A stretch of DNA of 64,000 bases from Tuberibacillus sp. Marseille-P3662 (GTDB lineage Bacteria > Bacillota > Bacilli > Bacillales > Sporolactobacillaceae), in contig NZ_FXBS01000006.1 in the NCBI RefSeq assembly GCF_900178005.1, positions 930,001 to 994,000 of the forward strand. Reading direction: 5' to 3'. Numbering within the stretch: position 1 is the first letter of the stretch; each line of letters starts with the position of its first letter. A model generated the notes under the pieces. The model made no database searches. It was not told the origin of the DNA and saw nothing but the letters and a program-made list of their open reading frames with translations. The translations under genes were made by a program, and so were the position numbers. Shown here one piece after another: positions 44,350 through 56,577 of this stretch.

Positions 44350-45888
44350 ATGACAACAGATAGGAGAAGGATAACGATATCTGGAGGTGACCTAAGTATT
44401 GAAGATTTAATTTCGATAGCAAGATTTAATGTGTCCTTAAAACTATCGAATGACATAAAAGAAAAAATTAAACAGGCAAGAAGTTTAATAAAAAAATTTG
44501 TTAATGAGCAACGGGTTATTTATGGCATCACAACTGGTATTGGTGATAATAGCAAAATCAAAATTGATCGAGAAGAATCAAAAGAGTTACAAAAGAATCT
44601 ACTTCGCAGTCACGCATGCGGGGTTGGTGAAGCTTTAGACAAGGAAATGACGAAATCTGTAATGGTAATGATGATAAAAAACTTATCGTTAGGTTATTCA
44701 GGCGTTAGATTGGAAACAGTGGAATCCTTAATTAAACTAGTCAACCACAATGTTATACCATTAGTTCCAAGAGAAGGGTCATTGGGGTATCTGAGCTATC
44801 AGGCACATATTAGTCTGGTCCTTATAGGGGAAGGTGAAGCTTATTATCAAGGGGAATTGTTGGAAGGAGAAACAGCTTTAAAGAGGGCTGGATTGAAACC
44901 TATAGATTTATACGAAAAAGAAGGATTGTCTTTAATTAATGGAACGGTTGATATGACAGCAATTGGAGCTATTGCAGTCTATGATGCTATTAATCTTCTT
45001 AAAACGGCTGATCTAGTGTCGATGGTAAGTTTTGAAGCATTAAGAGGAACTAATGATGCTTATGATGCAAGAATTAGTTGTGTGAAACCTCATCCAGGAC
45101 AGAAAGCAACAATGACTAATTTGAATAACTTATTAAATGGTAGCGAAATAGCGGAGGAATTTAAAGGTCATAGAACTCAAGATGCTCTAAGTATTAGATC
45201 AATTCCTCAGGTTCACGGAGCATGTAAAGATGCGATAAATTACGCCAAACAAGTGATTGAAAGGGAAATGAATTCAGCTACGGATAATCCCCTGGTATTT
45301 GATAGTGAATCGGGTGGTGTTGCCATATCATCAGCCAACTGCCATGGTGAATCAATGGCTATGGCTTTGGACTTCTTGGCCATTTCTTTAACGGAAATAG
45401 CCAATATATCGGAGAGACGAGTCTTTAGACTTGTATCATCTCAGCACAGTGATCTGCCTCCATTTTTAGTTGAAAACGGAGGGGCTAATTCAGGATACAT
45501 GATCCCCCAATACGTTGCAGCTTCATTGGTTTCCGATAATAAACGTTATTCTAATCCGTCTGTAGTGGATTCTATCCCAACCGCAGCAGGACAAGAGGAT
45601 CATACCAGTATGGGTACATCATCTTCTTTGAAAGCGTTAAAAGTTATTGCTAATACGCAAAGAGTAATAGGGATAGAGTTAATGTGTGGGTGTCAAGGTA
45701 TAGACTATTTGCGGCCTTTAAAATCGAGCCCAGGTATAGAAATTACTCATAATATTTTAAGAAGCTATATACCTAAGCTAAAGAAGGACAGGGTCATGTA
45801 CAGTGATATTCAAAAGGTAGAAACACTAATAAAAACAGAAGAAATTCTAAAAGAAGTGGAAGATAGAGTAGGACAATTAATAACTTGA
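44350..45888 (+). CDS. Histidine ammonia-lyase homologue lacking the MIO triad; probable ergothionase/hercynine-lyase type
   Basis: A 512-residue aromatic amino acid lyase-fold enzyme in the hutH position. The MIO-forming segment of HutH (GSVGASGDLAPLAH) is here GSLGYLSYQAH (143-153): no Ala-Ser-Gly, and three residues shorter. The catalytic Tyr of QDPYSLR is Ala279 (QDALSIR, 277-283). Kept are Tyr58 (YGITTGIG), His88 (RSHACGVG), Asn197 (LINGT), Arg283 and Glu416 (AAGQEDHTSMG). Normal histidine deamination needs MIO, so another reaction is expected. Ergothionase, which removes trimethylamine from ergothioneine, has this fold without MIO. With a BCCT carrier before it and urocanase after it, elimination of trimethylamine from hercynine to give urocanate is the best guess. 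Confidence 0.8.
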   Translation: MTTDRRRITISGGDLSIEDLISIARFNVSLKLSNDIKEKIKQARSLIKKFVNEQRVIYGITTGIGDNSKIKIDREESKELQKNLLRSHACGVGEALDKEMTKSVMVMMIKNLSLGYSGVRLETVESLIKLVNHNVIPLVPREGSLGYLSYQAHISLVLIGEGEAYYQGELLEGETALKRAGLKPIDLYEKEGLSLINGTVDMTAIGAIAVYDAINLLKTADLVSMVSFEALRGTNDAYDARISCVKPHPGQKATMTNLNNLLNGSEIAEEFKGHRTQDALSIRSIPQVHGACKDAINYAKQVIEREMNSATDNPLVFDSESGGVAISSANCHGESMAMALDFLAISLTEIANISERRVFRLVSSQHSDLPPFLVENGGANSGYMIPQYVAASLVSDNKRYSNPSVVDSIPTAAGQEDHTSMGTSSSLKALKVIANTQRVIGIELMCGCQGIDYLRPLKSSPGIEITHNILRSYIPKLKKDRVMYSDIQKVETLIKTEEILKEVEDRVGQLIT

Positions 45889-45942
45889 AGATGTTTTTAA
45901 ATGCTTTTGTAAAGAGCAATATTAGCTATGGGAGGCAGTATC

Positions 45943-47604
45943 ATGTCCAATGTAAAAGAAACAATCCGAGCACCGCGGGGGACTGAATTACACACAAAAG
46001 GCTGGATTCAGGAAGCCGCTTATCGCATGCTTATGAACAATCTTGATCCTGAAGTTGCTGAAAAACCGGGAGATCTCGTGGTATACGGTGGGATTGGCAA
46101 AGCAGCACGAAATTGGGAAAGTTATCACAAAATCGTTGAAACGCTTGAAATACTTGAAAACGATGAAACGATGCTCGTTCAGTCCGGAAAACCAGTGGCT
46201 GTTTTCAAGTCACATACGGATGCCCCGCGTGTTTTGCTAGCGAATTCGAATATCGTCCCGGCATGGGCCAACTGGGAAACCTTTCGTGAACTTGAGAAAA
46301 AAGGTCTAATGATGTTTGGACAAATGACAGCCGGAAGCTGGATTTACATCGGTTCACAGGGCATTTTACAAGGCACTTATGAAACGTTCGCGGAAGCCGC
46401 GCGCCAGTATACTAACGGATCGCTTAAAGGGACATTAACGGTGACAGCTGGTCTTGGCGGTATGGGTGGGGCTCAGCCGCTCGCTGTAACGATGAATGAA
46501 GGGGTTGTCATTGCGATTGAGTGTGATAAAGAACGCATTGAGCGTCGCATTGATACGAAGTATTGTGACGTCATGACAGAATCCTTGGGTGAAGCCCTTC
46601 GTATGGCAAAACAAGCGATGGTAGACGGAGAGGCGCTTTCCATCGGGCTGCTTGGCAATGCCTCTGAAGTTTTACCGGAAATGGTCCGTCGTGGAGAGGT
46701 GCCTGATTTTGTCACTGATCAAACGTCGGCGCACGATCCATTGAACGGTTATCTGCCAAAAGGCATGACACCTGAGGAAGGGGAAGTTCTCCGAAAGTCC
46801 AATCCAGATGACTATTTAAAACAAGCTAGAACAAGTATTGTCGATCATGTACAAGCGATGCTGGACTTGCAAAAGGCAGGCGCTGTAACGTTTGATTACG
46901 GCAATAATATTCGCCAAGAAGCCTATAATGAAGGCCTTGGAAACGCGTTTGATTTTCCAGGCTTTGTACCGGCGTTTATTCGCCCGCAGTTTTGCGAAGG
47001 GAAAGGCCCCTTCCGTTGGGCCGCGCTTTCGGGTGACCCAGAAGATATCCGAAAAATTGACGAGGCTATTTTAAAAGCTTTTGCTGATAATAAGCATTTG
47101 TGCAAGTGGATTAGAATGGCACAGGAAAAAGTAGCATTTCAGGGACTGCCGTCACGAATTTGTTGGCTTGGTTACGGGGAACGGGCCAAGTTCGGCAAAA
47201 TCATCAATGATATGGTGGCTTCCGGAGATATCTCCGCTCCGATTGTCATTGGTCGAGATCACCTCGATTGCGGCTCGGTTGCGTCACCGAACCGTGAGAC
47301 TGAAGGCATGAAAGACGGCAGCGACGCTGTTTCTGATTGGCCAATCTTAAATGCTCTCATTAACAGTGTGAATGGGGCTAGTTGGGTATCTGTACACCAT
47401 GGTGGCGGCGTCGGTATGGGCTATTCCCAACACGCCGGTATGGTTATTGTAGCCGATGGGACAGAAGAAGCCGCCAAACGATTAGAACGCGTCCTAACAT
47501 CCGATCCAGGCATGGGTATTGCACGCCATGTCGATGCTGGGTATGACCTTGCTGAAAAAACAGCTAAAGAAAAGCATGTTCGTATTCCAATGTTAGATCA
47601 ATAA
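45943..47604 (+). CDS. hutU: Urocanate hydratase (urocanase)
   Basis: A 553-residue NAD+-dependent enzyme converting urocanate to imidazolone propionate. The sequence is collinear with B. subtilis HutU through [54 protein letters not shown] and [20 protein letters not shown] 45943 follows GGGAGG. It is clearly richer in GC than the BCCT and lyase genes upstream. Second step of histidine breakdown; here it would accept urocanate from the upstream lyase. Confidence 0.97.
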   Translation: MSNVKETIRAPRGTELHTKGWIQEAAYRMLMNNLDPEVAEKPGDLVVYGGIGKAARNWESYHKIVETLEILENDETMLVQSGKPVAVFKSHTDAPRVLLANSNIVPAWANWETFRELEKKGLMMFGQMTAGSWIYIGSQGILQGTYETFAEAARQYTNGSLKGTLTVTAGLGGMGGAQPLAVTMNEGVVIAIECDKERIERRIDTKYCDVMTESLGEALRMAKQAMVDGEALSIGLLGNASEVLPEMVRRGEVPDFVTDQTSAHDPLNGYLPKGMTPEEGEVLRKSNPDDYLKQARTSIVDHVQAMLDLQKAGAVTFDYGNNIRQEAYNEGLGNAFDFPGFVPAFIRPQFCEGKGPFRWAALSGDPEDIRKIDEAILKAFADNKHLCKWIRMAQEKVAFQGLPSRICWLGYGERAKFGKIINDMVASGDISAPIVIGRDHLDCGSVASPNRETEGMKDGSDAVSDWPILNALINSVNGASWVSVHHGGGVGMGYSQHAGMVIVADGTEEAAKRLERVLTSDPGMGIARHVDAGYDLAEKTAKEKHVRIPMLDQ

Positions 47605-47609
47605 AATAA

Positions 47610-49878
<2,269 letters not shown>

Positions 49879-49892
49879 ATAATTAAGGTTCT

Positions 49893-49923
49893 AAAAGAGT
49901 CAGGGTGCTCCCCTGGCTCTTTT
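49893..49923 (+). terminator. Terminator of the BCCT-lyase-hutUIG operon
   Basis: 13-bp stem AAAAGAGTCAGGG / CCCTGGCTCTTTT (one wobble), 5-base loop, ending in T. Confidence 0.88.
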
Positions 49924-50051
49924 AACACAGATGAAGTGTTCACAAAACTTCAACTTTCAAATTCTAACACTGACAGTTCTTCAATTTTCATCCTTTTAGT
50001 TTTATATTAAAATAAGTGCAGTAGAATAAGCGTTGTAAAAGGGGGATGAAG

Positions 50052-50732
50052 ATGCCGCATATGATGGACATCTTAAGGGGGCTCCCGTTGTTCAGTGAAC
50101 TGAATGATGAGGAATTGAAAAAACTAGAAGCCATTACGAAAAAAAAGACGTATTCAAAACGTCAGTATATCTTCATGGAAGGCGAGCCACGCGAGGCTGT
50201 GTATTTTATCCAAAAAGGATCGGTTAAAATATTCAAGGTTGATGAAAACGGCAACGAGCAGGTCATCAATCTGCTACAGAAGGGGGAAATGTTTCCCCAT
50301 ATCGGCTTCTTTGATACGACACCATACCCTGCAACTGCGGAAATTATCGAGACAGCAGAATTGTTTGTTATACGCATTGATGATTTTGATAACCTTTTGA
50401 TTGAACAACCGGCCATTGCTTTAAAGGTCATGAAGATTATGGGGCAAAAGTTACTAAATTTACAGCAACGCGTTCAAGAACTCATTTCTCAGGATACTTT
50501 CCACCGTACCGTTCGCACGTTGCTAAGACTAGCCGACGAAGTGGGTGAAACAAATGATCAAGAGGTGCGTATAAATATGCCAATCACTAACCAGGACTTT
50601 GCCAACATGGTTGGATCGACACGCGAAACGATCAATCGGGTATTGGGACAATTGAAAAAGGAAGGCTTGTTAGAAACGGATCGTCACGGCATTTTCATTT
50701 ATGACCTCCAAAAACTGAAAAACTATCATTAA
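50052..50732 (+). CDS. Crp/Fnr-family transcriptional regulator
   Basis: A 226-residue regulator with an N-terminal cyclic-nucleotide-like beta barrel (about 12-120: IFMEGEPREAVYFIQKGSVK) and a C-terminal HTH (DFANMVGSTRETINRVLGQL). There are no N-terminal Cys for an Fe-S cluster, so it is not a classic Fnr. ATG 50052 is preferred because the ATG at 50046 abuts the GGGGG ribosome site. It is monocistronic and may be an Flp/ArcR-type regulator; the signal is unknown. Confidence 0.87.
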   Translation: MPHMMDILRGLPLFSELNDEELKKLEAITKKKTYSKRQYIFMEGEPREAVYFIQKGSVKIFKVDENGNEQVINLLQKGEMFPHIGFFDTTPYPATAEIIETAELFVIRIDDFDNLLIEQPAIALKVMKIMGQKLLNLQQRVQELISQDTFHRTVRTLLRLADEVGETNDQEVRINMPITNQDFANMVGSTRETINRVLGQLKKEGLLETDRHGIFIYDLQKLKNYH

Positions 50733-50780
50733 CAAGAAATATGAGAGAAATTAATAATGGACACATATGGGGGGCTGCTT

Positions 50781-51728
50781 ATGAAATATTTTATCCTAAG
50801 CCTATCTATTATGATGATGGTTGGCTTAATTTTTTGTATTTGCTTATACCAAAATCAAGACCATATTACTTTTCCACAACTGAATCATCCAAATAAAATG
50901 CAAGAGCATACAAAATCAGCAAATGAACGAAAAGAGCCTCAGCCTGAGCCGTTACAACCAGTAAATAATAATAAGATGAGTTATACTTTACAAAACAACG
51001 AGTTAAACATGACTTACAATAAAGGAAATGATTGGGTGAAAGTTCCAATTGAAAAAGACTTATTATTTGAAGGGGAGTACAGGGGAAACAAACACGAATT
51101 GATTGAAGGTAGCTACATACTTACGGAAAATCGTGCTGCGTTCTTATATTCGGAAGGTGCAAACCGGGAATCAAAAAGGATAGTACTAAAATACTCCCTC
51201 GATCAAGGGAAAACGTGGAAAGATGGGGTTGTTACGGAATCTTTCCCATCCATGCGTTTTAGAAAAGTTGATTTCTTAAATGATCAGTTTGGTTATGTAA
51301 TTATTTCTGGTGATCGAACCATGTCTCAGGAATATTCACGTGTTTTTTTAACGCATGATGGAGGGGAAAGTTGGGAAGCAACAACCGATTCAGGAGTAAC
51401 GAGATTAATTTCAGATGGTGGGTTTATAGATGAAACGACAGGATTTTTGTCTTTTGGGACGATAAATCCTCAGAAACCGGACTTTTACGTTACACAAGAT
51501 GGAGGGAATACTTGGAGTGAAGCAGTCATGAGTATTCCAGAGAAGTATGATAGAATCTTTGTTCAAGCTGAACTTCCCGTAAAAGAAGGTGATCATTTGT
51601 CCGTTTTGGTTAATCAAGGTCCTAATGGTGATTATGAAGGTGGAGAAGTGAAAGGCAAATTGATATCAAAAGATAACGGAAAAACATGGGATTTTTCGAA
51701 GGAGGTACAGCCAAATGAAGCAGAATAG
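50781..51728 (+). CDS. Secreted or anchored beta-propeller protein with Asp-box repeats
   Basis: A 315-residue protein with an N-terminal signal/anchor helix (about 4-24) and four BNR/Asp-box motifs: SLDQGKTW, THDGGESW, TQDGGNTW and SKDNGKTW. These form the turns of a sialidase-like or YCF48-like propeller exposed outside the cell. There are no obvious catalytic residues. ATG 50781 follows ATGGGGGG. Its end overlaps the next gene by 14 bases, so the two are coupled. AT-rich codons. Confidence 0.7.
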   Translation: MKYFILSLSIMMMVGLIFCICLYQNQDHITFPQLNHPNKMQEHTKSANERKEPQPEPLQPVNNNKMSYTLQNNELNMTYNKGNDWVKVPIEKDLLFEGEYRGNKHELIEGSYILTENRAAFLYSEGANRESKRIVLKYSLDQGKTWKDGVVTESFPSMRFRKVDFLNDQFGYVIISGDRTMSQEYSRVFLTHDGGESWEATTDSGVTRLISDGGFIDETTGFLSFGTINPQKPDFYVTQDGGNTWSEAVMSIPEKYDRIFVQAELPVKEGDHLSVLVNQGPNGDYEGGEVKGKLISKDNGKTWDFSKEVQPNEAE

Positions 51729-52573
51729 ACATATACGAAAAGTGATGGGATGGATTCTATTTCTTCTTGCATTTGGCTTCTTGTGTCTGCAATTAGGGTA
51801 TTTGTTCGCTCATGAAAGATTTCAATTAGAGTATATTGATAATCGATTATTTTACATTATAAATATTGTTTGTGTTATCTGTTTGTTTCTAGCAATCTCA
51901 CTTCTACTTAGACTCACCAAAGGTTATAAATTAATAGATGTCAGTATGGTGGTCGTATTTATTATCGTTCATGTGGTACTACTGGTTGACAGTACTAGGG
52001 AAGTTAAGAATATAACAAGCGTATCACCTGATTTCAAATGTTTTATCCATTAAAGAAAATGTAGAGAATGGGGAGGCCGTTTACTATAGATCGTATTACG
52101 GGATTTTCGCACGTCCAAAAGATAAATTATCAGATGAGATTGTTGGAGATTATAAAGTAAAGTGGTTAGCAAATGATATTGCAGCCGTTACTTATAAAAC
52201 AGGTGATGATACTATTCAACAATTTATCGGAACATACGGGGATCGAGGAAATGGTACGAGTTATTATTACGTTGGAGCGGAAATACACGGGAAATGGCAA
52301 GGGAAAAACATCGAAGTGATTAGTAACTCAGAAGGAATCTCTGTTACGGAAAATCATAAAACTGAATTGTTTACGTGGGAAAATATCAAGCAGTTTGGTA
52401 CACTTGCCGTTGTTTTAAAGAAAAATAATGAAGCTGTGTGGACCCTATCATTAAATGAAAACTTTGAGGTTCATTCAGATGCTTCTGAACCAACTGTCGG
52501 AAATATAAGTTTATATAAAGCGACTATTGAAGAAAATCAGCCATTAACGCTACACTATATGACTTCAAACTAA
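51715..52573 (+). pseudogene. Membrane-anchored hypothetical protein split by a frameshift
   Basis: ATG 51715 opens a frame with three hydrophobic helices that stops at 52051. From about 52032 the coding sense continues in the next frame (SNVLSIKENVENGEAVYYRS) without interruption to TAA 52573. One extra base near 52028-52034, or two missing, explains the break. The intact product would be about 285 residues: three N-terminal helices and a soluble domain (RPKDKLSDEIVGDYKVKWLA). The family is not recognised; context suggests a partner of the propeller protein. Real mutation or sequencing error. Confidence 0.65.
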
Positions 52574-53350
<777 letters not shown>

Positions 53351-53566
53351 TTAGCCTTCTGGACCCTTCTGATTTAAAACCGATTTTAAGAATAGAATAA
53401 AAAGAAACATAAATACGATAAAAGAACCCGCTGCAAGTGATTTAGCGACAATCGAATCTTTATTAAAAAAGTTATATAAATCAAGACATAAAAAACCTAT
53501 AATAATAATTATAGAAACAATAGAACCAATTATTTCATTTCTTTGTTTTGACCTCTTTTGTTGCAT
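53351..53566 (-). CDS. Small hypothetical membrane protein
   Basis: A 71-residue protein starting at ATG 53566 behind GGGGGGAAG. A basic N-terminus (MQQKRSKQRNEIIG) is followed by two hydrophobic segments (about 12-31 and 41-62). No family recognised; isolated in an AT-rich region. Confidence 0.5.
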   Translation of the reverse strand: MQQKRSKQRNEIIGSIVSIIIIIGFLCLDLYNFFNKDSIVAKSLAAGSFIVFMFLFILFLKSVLNQKGPEG

Positions 53567-53708
53567 AATTGACTTCCCCCCTACAAATCTAATCAACAGC
53601 TGATTGGTTTGTTGAATAACTTCTTTATAAATGTTCTAATATAATGTTCCATCATTACATTGCAAATCCACTTTGATATTATATCTTTGAGGAAAAGAAC
53701 TAATCCAG

Positions 53709-53858
53709 TCAATGTGTGCGGAAGGTATCTACTTTTCTCTGAAAATCACTTACTTCTTTTTCTATGTAATTTAAATGCTCTTGCAACTGGGGTGATTCGC
53801 TCTCTCCTGGGAAAAATACATCTAAGTTCCATACTTCTGGATACTTTATTTTTTCCAC
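53709..53858 (-). pseudogene. N-terminal fragment of an M3-family oligoendopeptidase (PepF-like)
   Basis: GTG 53858 behind GAGGGGGGGAG opens 49 residues reading VEKIKYPEVWNLDVFFPGES and then EHLNYIEKEVSDFQRKVD, the usual start of oligoendopeptidase F-type proteins (Y..WDL..IF.GGS.S). The frame stops at 53709, and no catalytic HEXGH part follows in any frame. It is a degraded 5' remnant. Confidence 0.55.
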
Positions 53859-53998
53859 TTTTACTCCCCCCCTCGTTTTACGGTTTAACCAACAAAACAT
53901 ACGTTCTGTATAAATTATTATGAAGTAAGTTGAATGATAAGTCAAAATTTTTGTCATCCAAAAACGCTCGTTTAATAGTTATATTTTATTCAACTATA

Positions 53999-54035
53999 TG
54001 GCCCGCTTATTCAATTACTGCGCCCGATAATGGAA
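53999..54035. repeat. Short dispersed motif, copy 1
   Basis: TGGCCCG, then TTATTC, then ACTGCGCCCG (54017-54026) and TAATGGAA. The same ordered words recur at 63067-63116 in the same orientation. It lies between two gene fragments. Confidence 0.5.
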
Positions 54036-54090
54036 TTGTGACCATTCAAAACCTTCTCACTTTATTTTTTTAATGGAAGTTTCCATCTTG

Positions 54091-54420
54091 TTACCTAGCT
54101 GGACGTTCACTCATTGCGCTTCCCATAACCATACCTCCGCCATGAACCGAATAGTAGAGAGGCATTTTTTCATATTTTAATTGTCTAGGTTTTATGATTT
54201 CTAATCGAATATCTGGACCACCAAAATAACTTGGCACATACCTTTCTTCAAGTGTGACTGGAAATTCATGCGTGACATCCCGCTTCTGCATCATTTCTAA
54301 TGTTTGGATCCGTGATTCCTTAAGCATAGATTCAGTAAGATCATTTGTTGGTATTAAATCAATGACGCCGGAAATCTCCGGGTCGATCAAATGCCTACTT
54401 TTGCTTGTCTTTCCATTCAT
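54091..54420 (-). pseudogene. N-terminal fragment of an alpha/beta-hydrolase esterase
   Basis: ATG 54420 (AAGGAGAAG upstream) opens 109 residues ending in YYSVHGGGMVMGSAMSERPA. HGGG is the oxyanion motif of HSL-type esterases, but the frame stops before the Ser, Asp and His of the triad, and no continuation is seen downstream. A truncated remnant unrelated in sequence detail to the esterase at 374-1309. Confidence 0.6.
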
Positions 54421-54591
54421 ACTCGTTCTTCTCCTTAAATGCAATTATATTTCTTCAATAAATTTAAAGTAACCAAAAGGAGTGGCAACTATTTCGTTTT
54501 TCAGACCTATTGCTTAACCACTCCATTTTCGTATTATAACCCAACTAATAAAGAAAGCCATTATTCAGAATGGCGCCTAACCTCAAAGCTC

Positions 54592-55284
54592 CTAAAAGAA
54601 CCAGTCTCCGATACCCTGTTCTTTTGATTGTGATCGGTATTCTTTGATTCCATCCACAATAGAAGCGGCAACTCGTTTTTGAAAGGGGTCAGTGTACATC
54701 TTGGCCTCATCCTGAGGATTCGAAAGAAAACCTACCTCTATCAAAACGGCTGGCATGTTCGTATCTCTTACGACAAATAAATCTTTCCGCTTAACACCCC
54801 GATCGGAGAATCCAGTGGCTTTGGCTACATGTTTTTGCATCGTTTCGGCCAAAGGAAGGGAGCCGTCGTGATAATAAAACGTTTGGGTTCCCGAAACATC
54901 TGGATTAGAGAAGGTATTTCCGTGAATGGATATAAATATATCCGCATTTAGCTTATTGGCAAATTTGGGTCTATATCGGCTTGTTTGGGAAATAAAACTG
55001 TCATCATCCCTTGTCATATAAACCTTGATGTCAGGTTCTTTTTTTAACATTTTTTCTACCTTTTTACCAAGGCTTAAAGTAAACGCTTTTTCATATCGGC
55101 CACTCGCACTTGTAGACCCCTTATCTTTGCCGCCATGCCCCGGATCAATGACAACCTTATAAACGTCATCGTCCTTATCTCCTTTGGCAGTGTTTTTATC
55201 TTTATCGTTGCTGCCACAAGCAGTAAGCAGCAAAACGGAAATTGAAATCAATATGATCATTAAAATACTTTGTTTTTGTTTCAT
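54592..55284 (-). CDS. N-acetylmuramoyl-L-alanine amidase, lipoprotein
   Basis: A 230-residue Amidase_3 enzyme that cuts the amide bond between MurNAc and the stem peptide. The lipobox LLTAC puts the lipidated Cys at 23, then an Asp/Lys-rich linker, then the zinc-binding VIDPGHGG (His50), a Glu in RYEKAFTL (Glu65), SIHGNTF (second His) and LIEVGFLSN (catalytic Glu). It lies 48 bases downstream of the polysaccharide deacetylase gene on the same strand and is probably co-transcribed with it. Confidence 0.88.
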   Translation of the reverse strand: MKQKQSILMIILISISVLLLTACGSNDKDKNTAKGDKDDDVYKVVIDPGHGGKDKGSTSASGRYEKAFTLSLGKKVEKMLKKEPDIKVYMTRDDDSFISQTSRYRPKFANKLNADIFISIHGNTFSNPDVSGTQTFYYHDGSLPLAETMQKHVAKATGFSDRGVKRKDLFVVRDTNMPAVLIEVGFLSNPQDEAKMYTDPFQKRVAASIVDGIKEYRSQSKEQGIGDWFF

Positions 55285-55332
55285 AGTTAACCTTCTTTCA
55301 TTATTTTATCGATCTTGATCAATTTTGGATGA

Positions 55333-56190
55333 TTAGGTCTTTAAACGGTGGCAACGGTCATAACATTTAAAGTGCATCACCGGGACGGAAGCATCAATTT
55401 TTTTCATTTGAAATCCATGGTTCGTCAGCCAATCCAGTAATTTCGGTAAATATTTCGCTGTATTTGAGGTGTCATGAAGCAACACGATCGATCGGACCCC
55501 GCCCTGTTCTAATTTTTGGGTTTGATGAATCGTGTTGGTCACATACGCCTTGCCTGGTAGATCCCAGTCATCGCTGTCGACATTCCAATCCCATATTTTG
55601 TATCCATGGGACTTTAGAGCCTTCCTGAATGGTTGAATCAAATAGGGTACGCTTCCGTACGGAACGCGTACAATATTGGAACGAAAGCCTGTGATGTTTT
55701 TAAGTGTTTTTTGGGCTATGTTCATTTCATGGAGAACCGTTTGTTTGGAACGGTAGAACTGTCCCAACTCATGTGTTACACCGTGTAAACCAACCCCATG
55801 CCCCTCCTTAACTATCTGTTTTACTACCTCGGGACGCTCCTTCATGTGAGGTGCAAGCATAAAAAACGTCGCTTTGGCACGATATTTTCGTAAGGTTTCA
55901 AGAATCTCGTCTGTTACGGAAGAAGGACCATCATCAAAGGTTAAGTAAACGACTTTTCTTTCCGATGATTTTGAATCAGTTGATAGCTTTTTGGTTTCTT
56001 TTCCGGGTTTAACTTGAGATATCTTTTTCACAATTGCTTCATGCTCACTTTTCGTGGATGAAGAAGCAGAATTCCAAGCGAAATAACATACTAGGAAGGC
56101 AATAGACAGTAGGGCGGCCAAACTAATACCAACGTTCCTCTTTAATCTTCTTTTTGTACGATTCCTACTGCCAACCCGTCTTGATGTCAT
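55333..56190 (-). CDS. Polysaccharide deacetylase (PgdA-like), membrane anchored
   Basis: A 285-residue protein: basic cytoplasmic start (RNRTKRRLKR), one transmembrane helix (about 20-38), then a NodB domain with TFDDGPS (Asp86, Asp87), the metal ligands His136 and His140 in HGVTH, RVPYGS and the final LLHDT motif. It would remove acetyl groups from GlcNAc or MurNAc of peptidoglycan outside the cell, a known route to lysozyme resistance. Its promoter carries the 11-bp repeats shared with the O-acetylation operon and the two-component system. Confidence 0.87.
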   Translation of the reverse strand: MTSRRVGSRNRTKRRLKRNVGISLAALLSIAFLVCYFAWNSASSSTKSEHEAIVKKISQVKPGKETKKLSTDSKSSERKVVYLTFDDGPSSVTDEILETLRKYRAKATFFMLAPHMKERPEVVKQIVKEGHGVGLHGVTHELGQFYRSKQTVLHEMNIAQKTLKNITGFRSNIVRVPYGSVPYLIQPFRKALKSHGYKIWDWNVDSDDWDLPGKAYVTNTIHQTQKLEQGGVRSIVLLHDTSNTAKYLPKLLDWLTNHGFQMKKIDASVPVMHFKCYDRCHRLKT

Positions 56191-56238
56191 GGTTTTAGCT
56201 ATCCTTTCTTTTCAATGATTTGTTGCTATATGGATAGA

Positions 56239-56278
56239 TTAATAGGAAGAAAAAAAGATGAGGTAAAGATGATGTGAA
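56239..56278 (-). promoter_or_regulatory. Promoter with 11-bp direct repeats, site A (deacetylase-amidase)
   Basis: On the - strand TTCACATCATC and TTTACCTCATC follow one another in tandem (56278-56268, 56267-56257), with a weak third unit after. TTTACC serves as -35, then 17 bases, then TATTAA (56244-56239). The same tandem unit and spacing occur at 58668-58707 and 61440-61479. Tandem 11-bp half sites are typical of OmpR/PhoB-family response regulators. Confidence 0.7.
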
Positions 56279-56448
56279 TATCAATTAAAGAATCTGACAA
56301 GGATTGCGATCGTCTTTAACGGCCTGAGAGGGTGATTTTGCACTAAAAGGCCTAGGCTTGTCTACGGCTGTAAGTATGAGTGGAGGCTTTTAAGTGAGTC
56401 CTCGGGTGTCAAATTCAGGGCATCCAAAAACATTTAGTCATAACAAAT

Positions 56449-56494
56449 ACCGTCGTCCAATGATCCCAGATGTAAATGGGCATCAGACGACGGT
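56449..56494 (-). terminator. Hairpin downstream of the acyltransferase gene
   Basis: ACCGTCGTC / GACGACGGT (56449-56457 with 56486-56494) plus inner pairing TGATCCCA / TGGGCATCA; on the - strand it is followed by ATTTGTT. The rest of 56279-56577 shows no gene. Confidence 0.5.
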
Positions 56495-56577
56495 TCTCAA
56501 CGATGTTGGTACCTGCGACAGGAGCTCTTTAACTACCAAATTGGATGATGACTATCGCTTCATTATTGCTTCCCAGC

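Noticed and set aside
44350-45888. Calling this gene hutH without qualification
   Set aside because: The MIO triad and catalytic Tyr are absent, so ordinary histidine ammonia-lyase activity is unlikely.
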